Shown piece after piece: positions 56,924 through 64,000 of a stretch of 64,000 nucleotides of DNA. Source of the stretch: Variovorax ginsengisoli. GTDB lineage: Bacteria > Pseudomonadota > Gammaproteobacteria > Burkholderiales > Burkholderiaceae_C. The stretch lies in the NCBI RefSeq assembly GCF_030811835.1, contig NZ_JAUSRO010000016.1, positions 107,907 to 171,906 of the forward strand, in the 5' to 3' direction. Made by a program: the position numbers and the translations under genes. Each line of letters opens with the position of its first letter. Within the stretch, counting starts at the first letter, position 1. The notes under the pieces were generated by a model. It was given only the letters and a program-made list of their open reading frames with translations, searched no databases and was not told the DNA's origin.

Positions 56924-58060
56924 ATGCTGAAAAAATTCTCCGTAGGTGTTGATTTTCATACTTTTGATGGAATTTATCAGGGTTCAAGGAGTTACTTGCT
57001 TGGAATTTATTCGCAGGCAATAATGTTGGCGCCGCAAATTCGCTTTGTATTTTTTTTGGCAAATCCTAAGGAATTGATAGATAAGTATCCTGTCTTTGCT
57101 GCGAGTAACGTAGATTTGGTTTATATGAAGCCGATGTCGGGCATATTTCGTCTTTTTTTTCAGTTGCCTTTTTTGCGGCTGAAGCATGGCTGCGACATTC
57201 TTCATGTTCAATATAGGGCGTCGCCACTGTCTTTCGGACTGACTGCCTGCACTATTCATGACGTTCTTGTGGAAACTCATCGTGAGTTTTTTCCTGGTGC
57301 CTTCAGGGCTATTGCCTCGCTTTCCTTTCGCCTTTCTGCGCGTGTTTCGAATTTGCTTTTTACCGTTAGCGAATATTCAAAAAGCGAGATTTGTAAGATC
57401 TATGGGGTGGCTCCCAGTCGCGTTCTCGTAACACATAATGGGGTCGGATCGTACAAGGCAATTTCTAAAGACGATGTTCTATCCGTTTTGAGTAAGTATG
57501 AGCTCATTCCAAAAAAATATTGGCTTATTGTTGGAAGGTTGGAGCCACGTAAAAACCATTTAAATTTGATTCGGGCTTGGTTCTCCGCCAATTCTTCTTA
57601 TGATCTAGTGGTGGTCGGGCAGCGTGACTTTTCCTTTGCTTCTATTTTTGAAGAGGTTGTTAAGCTGGGTTGTGAGTCGAGAGTGAAGTTTTTTGATTCC
57701 GTTTCTGATTTTGAGCTGCCGGCATTTTATTCGGGCGCTTTTGCGTTTGTTTACCCATCTTTTGCTGAGGGATTCGGCATGCCAATACTTGAGGCCATGG
57801 CTTATGGGGTGCCCGTAATTTCATCTAATACTACTTCGATGCCGGAAGTGGGAGGGGACGCTGCGTTCTATGTGGATCCTAATTCTGTTGAGGATATCGC
57901 AAATACCATGAAATCTTTAGAGGGTGGAGTGTTGAATGGTGCTTCGGCCGTTGAAAAAGGCTATGACCGACTTCTAAAATTTAACTGGGGTGATTCAGCT
58001 CGAGTATTGGTCGACGGATATGAGGATTTGATGGGGAGGGGCCATGATTTTTCTAAATAA
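56924..58060 (+). CDS. Family 4 glycosyltransferase (cluster B)
   Basis: The 378-aa GT-B enzyme has VGVDFHTFDGIYQGSRSY near the N-terminus, LIVGRLEPRKNHLNLI and the E-x7-E motif PSFAEGFGMPILEAMAYG. It resembles the GT4 mannosyltransferase group, and the manC-like gene at the window end could supply GDP-mannose. It overlaps the next gene by 17 bp. Confidence 0.88.
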   Translation: MLKKFSVGVDFHTFDGIYQGSRSYLLGIYSQAIMLAPQIRFVFFLANPKELIDKYPVFAASNVDLVYMKPMSGIFRLFFQLPFLRLKHGCDILHVQYRASPLSFGLTACTIHDVLVETHREFFPGAFRAIASLSFRLSARVSNLLFTVSEYSKSEICKIYGVAPSRVLVTHNGVGSYKAISKDDVLSVLSKYELIPKKYWLIVGRLEPRKNHLNLIRAWFSANSSYDLVVVGQRDFSFASIFEEVVKLGCESRVKFFDSVSDFELPAFYSGAFAFVYPSFAEGFGMPILEAMAYGVPVISSNTTSMPEVGGDAAFYVDPNSVEDIANTMKSLEGGVLNGASAVEKGYDRLLKFNWGDSARVLVDGYEDLMGRGHDFSK

Positions 58061-59117
58061 AAAGATCTTTTCATTCCTATTTTTATTTTGTTTTTTTGCT
58101 GGTTTTTCGTTTGCTAAAGATTACAGCGTAGGTGTTTACTATTATCCGGGGTGGAAGGATGTTCCGGCTGATGGTCAGGCAGATCCATGGAAAAGAATTA
58201 AGCGAGCAGGGATCGAGCCGTTGCTAGGATTTTATCCTGAAGGCGACGACAAAGTTGTCGACACACAGATGCGATGGATGGCCAAATACGGTATCGATTA
58301 TGTTATTTATGATTGGTATTGGCGTGCAGGCAAGGGTGTGAAGCTTTCTCATGCTATTGATGCTTACGGTCGATTGCCTGATCGGCATGGTGTTAGGTTT
58401 TCGATAATGTGGGCTAATCATTCTGATGAACCTAGTAGTTTGGCCGATTTTGATGAGATGGTTAAGTATTGGGTTGATAAATACTTTCTGGATGAAAGTT
58501 ATTTAAAAAATAATGGTATGCCAGTTGTTTTTGTTTTTGATCCAAAGCGGCTGGAGAAAAACTCTGCACTTTTTGGCTCTAATACCGAAGAGCTTTTTCG
58601 TAGAGCTCAAAGTTATGTAAAAACCCGCGGGTTGCCGGGCATCTACTTTGTTGGTGGCTCGCAGGCTATTAATTTCGACGTTAAGAAGCTTCTTCCTACT
58701 GCGGGGTATTCTGCGATTAGTGCATACAATTATCATGTTGGCTATTCTGGAGAGATGGACCGAAGCAGAAGATTTTCGAGGTCCTATTCGGAATTGACGG
58801 ATGGTTACATGCAGAGCTGGCGTTGGATATTGGAGAATTCTTCATTGCCTTACTTTCTTCCCCTCAGCTCTGGTTGGGACAAGCGTCCGTGGGGTGGGAG
58901 TACTGACCCGTTACACGATCTTTCAATTAGTGATGCGGCGGAGTTCAAAGCTCATTTGCAGAAGGGAAAAGATATGCTAAACAAATACAACGGAAAGTCG
59001 GATGGGGTTGTTATATGCTGCTGGAATGAATATGGTGAGGGCTCATATATTGAGCCAACTAAAAAATACGGTTTCCAATATTTGGAAGCCGTTCGAGATA
59101 TTTTTGGAAATAAATGA
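58044..59117 (+). CDS. Secreted WbsX/GH99-like protein
   Basis: The 357-aa protein has a signal peptide (about residues 1-24, ending in FSFAK) and a WbsX/glycoside hydrolase 99-like domain. This is shown by VGVYYYPGWKD, IDYVIYDWYWRAGKG and the acidic motif CCWNEYGEGSYIEP near the C-terminus. GH99 enzymes cut inner alpha-mannosidic bonds, and WbsX-like domains are common in polysaccharide loci. With a signal peptide it should act in the periplasm, possibly trimming or releasing the cluster B polymer. GGGGAGG before the ATG supports the start. It is the last low-GC gene. Confidence 0.82.
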   Translation: MIFLNKKIFSFLFLFCFFAGFSFAKDYSVGVYYYPGWKDVPADGQADPWKRIKRAGIEPLLGFYPEGDDKVVDTQMRWMAKYGIDYVIYDWYWRAGKGVKLSHAIDAYGRLPDRHGVRFSIMWANHSDEPSSLADFDEMVKYWVDKYFLDESYLKNNGMPVVFVFDPKRLEKNSALFGSNTEELFRRAQSYVKTRGLPGIYFVGGSQAINFDVKKLLPTAGYSAISAYNYHVGYSGEMDRSRRFSRSYSELTDGYMQSWRWILENSSLPYFLPLSSGWDKRPWGGSTDPLHDLSISDAAEFKAHLQKGKDMLNKYNGKSDGVVICCWNEYGEGSYIEPTKKYGFQYLEAVRDIFGNK

Positions 59118-59151
59118 AAATTGACGTATATTTATTTTTTGGAAAAGTAAA

Positions 59152-60261
59152 ATGATCCTCGTCACCGGAGGCGCCGGCTTTATCGGCGCCAATTTCGTCC
59201 TCGACTGGCTGGCCCAGGGCACCGCAGGCTCTGCCGAGGCGGTCGTCAACCTCGACAAACTCACCTACGCCGGCAACCTGGAGACGCTGTCCTCGCTGCA
59301 GGGCAATGCATCGCACGTCTTCGTGCAGGGCGACATCGGCGACAGCGCCCTGGTCTCGCGCCTGCTGGCCGAGCACAAGCCCCGCGCCGTGGTCAACTTC
59401 GCCGCCGAATCGCACGTGGACCGCTCCATCCACGGCCCCGAGGACTTCGTGCAGACCAACGTGCTGGGCACCTTCCGCCTGCTCGAATCCGTGCGCGGCT
59501 ACTGGAACACCCTGCCGGCCGACGAGAAGGCCGCCTTTCGCTTCCTGCACGTCTCCACCGACGAGGTGTATGGCAGCCTGTCGGCCACCGACCCCGCCTT
59601 CACCGAAGACAACAAGTACGAGCCCAACAGCCCGTATTCGGCCAGCAAGGCCGCCAGCGACCACCTCGTGCGCGCCTGGCACCACACCTACGGCCTGCCG
59701 GTGGTCACCACCAACTGCTCGAACAACTACGGCCCGTACCACTTCCCCGAGAAGCTCATCCCGCTGATGATCGTCAACGCCCTGGCCGGCAAGAACCTGC
59801 CCGTGTACGGCGACGGCATGCAGGTGCGCGACTGGCTCTACGTCAAGGACCACTGCAGCGCCATCCGCCGCGTGCTCGCCGACGGCAAGCTCGGCGAAAC
59901 CTACAACGTGGGCGGCTGGAACGAGAAGCCCAACATCGAGATCGTCAACACCGTGTGCGCGCTGCTCGACGAGCTGCGCCCCAAGGCCGACGGCAAGAGC
60001 TACCGCGAGCAGATCAGCTACGTCACCGACCGCCCCGGCCACGACCGGCGCTACGCCATCGACGCACGCAAGCTCGAGCGCGAGCTCGGCTGGAAGCCCG
60101 CGGAGACCTTCGACAGCGGCATCCGCAAGACCGTCGAGTGGTACCTGGCCAACGCCCAGTGGGTGAGCAACGTGCAAAGCGGTGCGTACCGCGAATGGGT
60201 CGAGAAGCAGTACGACGCCGAATCGACTGAACCTGCCGGCACCGCCAAGGCCCCCGCATGA
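59152..60261 (+). CDS. rfbB: dTDP-glucose 4,6-dehydratase
   Basis: The 369-aa short-chain dehydrogenase makes dTDP-4-keto-6-deoxyglucose, the second step of dTDP-rhamnose synthesis. It has the NAD motif GGAGFIGANF, the catalytic TDEVYG set and YSASKAASDH with the YxxxK pair. NNYGPYHFPEKLIPLMI is typical of RmlB. It is the first of rmlB-D-A-C, in high-GC DNA that begins abruptly at the gene start after an AT-rich gap. The rfbD start overlaps its stop. Confidence 0.97.
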   Translation: MILVTGGAGFIGANFVLDWLAQGTAGSAEAVVNLDKLTYAGNLETLSSLQGNASHVFVQGDIGDSALVSRLLAEHKPRAVVNFAAESHVDRSIHGPEDFVQTNVLGTFRLLESVRGYWNTLPADEKAAFRFLHVSTDEVYGSLSATDPAFTEDNKYEPNSPYSASKAASDHLVRAWHHTYGLPVVTTNCSNNYGPYHFPEKLIPLMIVNALAGKNLPVYGDGMQVRDWLYVKDHCSAIRRVLADGKLGETYNVGGWNEKPNIEIVNTVCALLDELRPKADGKSYREQISYVTDRPGHDRRYAIDARKLERELGWKPAETFDSGIRKTVEWYLANAQWVSNVQSGAYREWVEKQYDAESTEPAGTAKAPA

Positions 60262-61148
60262 AATTCCTCCTGCTTGGCAAGGGCGGGCAGGTGGGTTGGG
60301 AATTGCAACGCAGCCTCGCCCCGCTGGGTGAGCTGGTTGCGCTCGACTTCGACAGCACCGACTACGCCGCCGACTTCAGCCGCCCCGAGCAACTGGCCGA
60401 CACCGTCCTGAAGATCCGCCCGGACGTCATCGTCAATGCCGCGGCCCACACCGCCGTGGACAAAGCCGAGAGCGAAGTGGAGTTTGCGCGCAAGCTCAAC
60501 GCCACCTCGCCCGGCGTCGTCGCCCAGGCCGCCCAGCAGATCGGCGCGCTCATGGTGCATTACTCCACCGACTACGTCTTCGACGGCAGCGGCAGCACGC
60601 CCTGGCGTGAAGACGACGCCACCGGCCCGCTGAGCGTGTACGGCGCCACCAAGCTCGAAGGCGAGCAGCTGGTCGCCCAGCACTGCGCACGGCACCTGAT
60701 CCTGCGCACCAGCTGGGTCTACGCCGCACGCGGGGGCAACTTCGCCAAGACCATGCTGCGCCTGGCCAAGGAGCGCGAGCGCCTGACCGTCATCGACGAC
60801 CAGTTCGGCGCGCCCACCGGCGCCGAGCTGCTGGCCGACGTCACCGCCCACGCCATCCGCGCCACCCTGGTCGACCCGGCCAAGGCCGGCCTGTACCACC
60901 TGGTCGCCGGTGGCGAGACCACCTGGCACGGCTATGCCCGCTTCGTGCTCGAACAGGCGAAGGCCGCCGGCGTCGAACTGAAGGCCGGCCCCGAAGCCGT
61001 CGACCCCGTGCCCACCAGCGCCTTCCCCACGCCGGCGAAACGCCCGCAGAACTCGCGCCTGAACACCCAGAAGCTGCAAGACACCTTCGGCCTCACGCTG
61101 CCGCACTGGCAGGCCGGCGTCGCCCGCATGCTGCGCGAAACCCTCTGA
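60258..61148 (+). CDS. rfbD: dTDP-4-dehydrorhamnose reductase
   Basis: The 296-aa NADPH-dependent reductase makes dTDP-L-rhamnose in the last step. It has LLGKGGQVGWEL, YSTDYVFDGSGSTPW, VYGATKLEGEQL with the YxxxK pair, and TSWVYAARGGNFAKTML. The start overlaps rfbB (ATGA). Both dTDP-rhamnose and the cluster A/B rhamnosyltransferase-like enzymes are present, so rhamnose is a probable constituent. Confidence 0.97.
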   Translation: MKFLLLGKGGQVGWELQRSLAPLGELVALDFDSTDYAADFSRPEQLADTVLKIRPDVIVNAAAHTAVDKAESEVEFARKLNATSPGVVAQAAQQIGALMVHYSTDYVFDGSGSTPWREDDATGPLSVYGATKLEGEQLVAQHCARHLILRTSWVYAARGGNFAKTMLRLAKERERLTVIDDQFGAPTGAELLADVTAHAIRATLVDPAKAGLYHLVAGGETTWHGYARFVLEQAKAAGVELKAGPEAVDPVPTSAFPTPAKRPQNSRLNTQKLQDTFGLTLPHWQAGVARMLRETL

Positions 61149-61174
61149 ATTCCAAACTTCGAACCGAACCCGTC

Positions 61175-62062
61175 ATGACCCAACGCAAAGGCATCATCCT
61201 CGCCGGCGGCTCCGGCACGCGGCTGCACCCGGCCACCCTGGCCCTGAGCAAGCAGCTGCTGCCCGTGTACGACAAGCCGATGATCTACTACCCCCTGAGC
61301 ACCCTCATGCTCGGCGGCATCCGCGACATCCTGATCATCAGCACCCCGCAGGACACTCCGCGCTTCCAGCAGCTCCTGGGCGACGGCAGCCAGTGGGGCA
61401 TCAACCTGCAATACGCCGTGCAGCCGAGCCCCGACGGCCTGGCGCAGGCCTTCCTGATCGGTGAAGACTTCCTGGCCGGCGCCCCCAGCGCGCTGGTGCT
61501 GGGCGACAACATCTTCTACGGCCACGACTTCCAGACCCTGCTGGGCGGCGCCGACGCCAAGACCAGCGGCGCCACCGTCTTCGCGTACCACGTGAACGAC
61601 CCCGAGCGCTACGGCGTGGTCGCCTTCGACGCCCAGGGCAAGGCCAGCAGCATTGAAGAAAAGCCCGCCCAGCCCAAGAGCAGCTACGCCGTCACCGGCC
61701 TGTACTTCTACGACAACCAGGTCGTGGACATCGCCAAGGCCGTCAAGCCCAGCCCGCGCGGCGAGCTGGAGATCACGGCAGTCAACCAGGCCTACCTGGA
61801 CCAAGGCCAGCTCAACGTGCAGATCATGCAGCGCGGCTACGCCTGGCTGGACACCGGCACGCACGACAGCCTGCTCGAAGCCGGGCAGTTCATCGCCACG
61901 CTGGAGCACCGCCAGGGCCTGAAGATCGCCTGCCCCGAAGAGATCGCCTGGCGCGCGGGCTTCATCGACAGCGCCCAGCTGCAGAAGCTGGCCGCACCGC
62001 TGCAGAAGAACGGCTACGGCAAGTACCTGAACCACCTGCTGGCCGAAGGAGTGCACAAGTGA
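61175..62062 (+). CDS. rfbA: Glucose-1-phosphate thymidylyltransferase
   Basis: The 295-aa nucleotidyltransferase makes dTDP-glucose, the first step of the rhamnose pathway. The signature is ILAGGSGTRLHPATLALSKQ, with KPMIYYPLSTLMLGGIRDIL, VLGDNIFYGHDF and AWLDTGTHDSLLEA. Length matches RmlA. It starts 26 bp after rfbD and its stop overlaps the rfbC start. Confidence 0.97.
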   Translation: MTQRKGIILAGGSGTRLHPATLALSKQLLPVYDKPMIYYPLSTLMLGGIRDILIISTPQDTPRFQQLLGDGSQWGINLQYAVQPSPDGLAQAFLIGEDFLAGAPSALVLGDNIFYGHDFQTLLGGADAKTSGATVFAYHVNDPERYGVVAFDAQGKASSIEEKPAQPKSSYAVTGLYFYDNQVVDIAKAVKPSPRGELEITAVNQAYLDQGQLNVQIMQRGYAWLDTGTHDSLLEAGQFIATLEHRQGLKIACPEEIAWRAGFIDSAQLQKLAAPLQKNGYGKYLNHLLAEGVHK

Positions 62063-62607
62063 AGGCCACCCCCACGGCGATCCCCGAGGTGATCGTGATC
62101 GAACCCAAGGTGTTCGGTGACGCGCGCGGCTTCTTCTTCGAGAGCTTCAACGGCAAGGCCTTCGACGATGCGGTGGGCCGGCATGTGGAGTTCGTGCAGG
62201 ACAACCACAGCCGCAGCGGCAAGGGCGTGCTGCGCGGGCTGCACTACCAGATCCAGCAGCCGCAGGGCAAGCTGGTGCGGGTGACGCGCGGCGCGGTGTT
62301 CGACGTGGCGGTGGACATCCGTAAATCGTCACCGACCTTCGGCAAATGGGTGGGCGTGGAGCTCAACGAAGACAACCACAAGCAACTGTGGGTGCCGCCG
62401 GGCTTCGCGCACGGCTTCGTGGTGCTCAGCGAGACGGCGGACTTCCTGTACAAGACGACCGATTACTACGCGCCGCAGTATGAGCGGTCGATTCTTTGGG
62501 ATGACGCGGATATTGGGGTTGAGTGGCCGGACATTGGGATGGCGCCGAAGTTGTCTGCCAAAGACGCAGTCGGCCAGCAACTCAGCACAGCAGAGGTCTT
62601 CTCTTGA
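62059..62607 (+). CDS. rfbC: dTDP-4-dehydrorhamnose 3,5-epimerase
   Basis: The 182-aa cupin enzyme epimerises C3 and C5 of the 4-keto sugar, the third step. Motifs are VFGDARGFFFESF, QDNHSRSGKGVLRGLHYQ with the catalytic His, DVAVDIRKSSPTFGKWVG and PPGFAHGFVVLSETADFLYK. It starts with GTG at 62059, overlapping rfbA (GTGA), and overlaps the next gene's TTG at the stop. Confidence 0.96.
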   Translation: MKATPTAIPEVIVIEPKVFGDARGFFFESFNGKAFDDAVGRHVEFVQDNHSRSGKGVLRGLHYQIQQPQGKLVRVTRGAVFDVAVDIRKSSPTFGKWVGVELNEDNHKQLWVPPGFAHGFVVLSETADFLYKTTDYYAPQYERSILWDDADIGVEWPDIGMAPKLSAKDAVGQQLSTAEVFS

Positions 62608-63719
62608 GCCAGAAAAAACTGATCATTCTCGGCACGCGCGGCGTACCTGCGCAGCACGGCGGCTTCGAAACCTTTGCTGAAAAGCTGTCGGTTTACTTGG
62701 TCGCCCAAGGCTGGGAAGTGGTCGTTTATTGCCAGGAAGACGGCGCAGGCCCGGTGTTCGAAAGCGTGTGGGAAGGCGTAAAGCGCGTTCATATTCCCGT
62801 GGCGCGCGAAGGCTCTGCCGGCTCCGTCATCTTCGATTGGCACGCCGCCTGGCATGCCAGCAAGCAAACCGGCTTGATCCTGACCCTCGGCTACAACACG
62901 GCCATCTTCAACATCATCCAGCGCGTCAAAGGCCAGGTGAATGTCATCAACATGGATGGCATTGAATGGAAGCGCGACAAGTGGAGTGGCGTGGCCAAGG
63001 CGTGGTTCTGGCTGAACGAACGGGCGGGCTGTTATGTAGGCAACCACTTGGTCGCCGATCACCCCGCCATCAAGGCACACCTTGCAACGCGGGTGCGTGA
63101 ATCGAAGATCACCACCATTCCCTATGGTGGCGATGAAGTAACCACCGCCGACGTGTCAAAGCTGGAGAAGTACGGCCTGCAACCCGGCCAGTTCTCGGTG
63201 ATCATTGCGCGCCCGGAACCAGAGAACTCTTTCCTGGAAATGGTGACGGCGTTCTCCGCCAAACCGCGGGCGCACAAGCTGGTGGTGCTGGGTAAATTCG
63301 ACGCAGAGAACAATGCCTATCACCGTGCAGTGATCAAGGCCGGTGGCCCGGATGTCATCTTTCCAGGCGCCATCTACGACAAGGCTGTGGTGGGTGCGCT
63401 GCGGTTTTACAGCCGCTTCTATCTGCATGGGCACACTGTGGGGGGGACAAATCCGTCGTTGGTCGAAGCGATGGGCGCGGGATGCGCTGTGATCGCGCAT
63501 GACAACCAGTTCAATCGCTGGGTGGCAGGTAAGTCGGCCGCTTACTTCAAGAACCAGCAGGAGTGCGAAGCGCTCTTCGATCAGCTACTGAATGATGACG
63601 GAAAGCTTCAGCTCATGAAGAATGGAAGCGCCAGTCGTTTTCACGAGCGGTTTACGTGGACACGGGTGCTTGGGGAGTATGAGGAGATGCTTATGAGCTG
63701 GCAGAGCCGAGTTAAATAA
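62604..63719 (+). CDS. Glycosyltransferase with DUF1972-type N-terminus (rhamnosyltransferase-like)
   Basis: The 371-aa GT-B enzyme starts KKLIILGTRGVPAQHGGFETF, the pattern of the DUF1972/Glyco_trans_4-4 group often labelled rhamnosyltransferase in O-antigen loci. Its donor domain contains GTNPSLVEAMGAGCAVIAHDN. The TTG start at 62604 overlaps the rfbC stop and has AGAGG 7 bases upstream. Position right after rmlBDAC suggests dTDP-rhamnose as donor; this is inference. Confidence 0.88.
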   Translation: MSQKKLIILGTRGVPAQHGGFETFAEKLSVYLVAQGWEVVVYCQEDGAGPVFESVWEGVKRVHIPVAREGSAGSVIFDWHAAWHASKQTGLILTLGYNTAIFNIIQRVKGQVNVINMDGIEWKRDKWSGVAKAWFWLNERAGCYVGNHLVADHPAIKAHLATRVRESKITTIPYGGDEVTTADVSKLEKYGLQPGQFSVIIARPEPENSFLEMVTAFSAKPRAHKLVVLGKFDAENNAYHRAVIKAGGPDVIFPGAIYDKAVVGALRFYSRFYLHGHTVGGTNPSLVEAMGAGCAVIAHDNQFNRWVAGKSAAYFKNQQECEALFDQLLNDDGKLQLMKNGSASRFHERFTWTRVLGEYEEMLMSWQSRVK

Positions 63720-63805
63720 CCAATTGCTTCTCAGCCAGCTTGCAGCGACTTACGACGTGCTTGCCAGCTTTTTTTCGATTCGCCTCCGGCACTCACAACT
63801 GCACC

Positions 63806-64000
63806 ATGACCACCTCATCCATTCATCCCGTCGTCCTGTGCGGCGGCAGCGGCACCCGTCTGTGGCCTCTGTCGCGCAAGGCCTTGCCCAAGCAGTTCGC
63901 GCCATTGATCGACGGCAAGAGCCTGTTGCAGCTCACGCTCGAACGCCTGAGCGTGCTCAACAAGAACGTCACCTGCATCGCCTCGGAAGACCATCGCTTC
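63806..64000 (+). CDS. Mannose-1-phosphate guanylyltransferase (ManC/CpsB-type), 5' part only
   Basis: The first 65 codons are in the window and the gene runs off the end. HPVVLCGGSGTRLWPLSRKALPKQFAPL is the N-terminal nucleotidyltransferase signature of the bifunctional type-II mannose-1-phosphate guanylyltransferase/phosphomannose isomerase. It would make GDP-mannose for the GT4 enzymes. The isomerase half cannot be seen. ATG 63806 lies 86 bp after the previous stop. Confidence 0.9.
   Translation, partial: MTTSSIHPVVLCGGSGTRLWPLSRKALPKQFAPLIDGKSLLQLTLERLSVLNKNVTCIASEDHRF

Overview
The window is high-GC proteobacterial DNA, most likely from the Burkholderiales (Comamonadaceae-like: Variovorax, Acidovorax and relatives). 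This is inferred from base composition and gene types. No rRNA or other marker gene confirms it. No tRNA, rRNA, CRISPR array or intact insertion sequence was seen.

Positions 1-18.4 kb are core or accessory metabolism. They start with the end of a probable Wsp surface-sensing operon (wspF tail, wspR diguanylate cyclase). Next is a six-gene minus-strand operon for import and breakdown of GABA or a polyamine (gabT, a PotABCD-type ABC transporter, gabD) with a divergent MocR/GabR-type regulator. A nitrilase with a divergent AraC-type regulator, alaS, an aspartate dehydrogenase gene, galE, cyanase (cynS) and a 2-oxoglutarate/Fe(II) oxygenase follow.

Positions 18.8-64 kb are one large surface-polysaccharide region that is a mosaic in base composition. 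Cluster A (19.3-35.2 kb) has a Wzz chain-length protein, a WbaP-type initiating transferase, a full CDP-3,6-dideoxyhexose pathway (RfbF/G/H plus an AscD-type iron-sulfur reductase), a short-chain reductase, a two-subunit transketolase-like enzyme, a flippase, four glycosyltransferases and a Wzy-like polymerase. It looks like an O-antigen-type cluster making a dideoxy, possibly branched-chain, sugar. A minus-strand operon (35.7-43.0 kb) resembles the E. coli gfc/yjb capsule operon: a long Wza-like exporter, a YjbE-like peptide, a YjbF lipoprotein, and a giant protein that appears to join GfcC/YjbG, YjbH and a PAP2 phosphatase. After a solute-binding protein, a 40-aa membrane peptide and a membrane diguanylate cyclase comes Cluster B (46.3-59.1 kb). 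It has Wza-Wzb-Wzc, a second WbaP-type transferase, Ugd, a second flippase and polymerase, three glycosyltransferases and a secreted WbsX/GH99-like protein, and looks like a capsule/exopolysaccharide system. The region ends with high-GC sugar-nucleotide genes: rmlBDAC (dTDP-rhamnose), a glycosyltransferase and the start of a manC-like gene.

The strongest candidates for something new are the split transketolase attached to the CDP-3,6-dideoxyhexose pathway, the GfcC-YjbH-PAP2 fusion, and a set of four mutually complementary repeat arms between wzc and the second initiating transferase gene.
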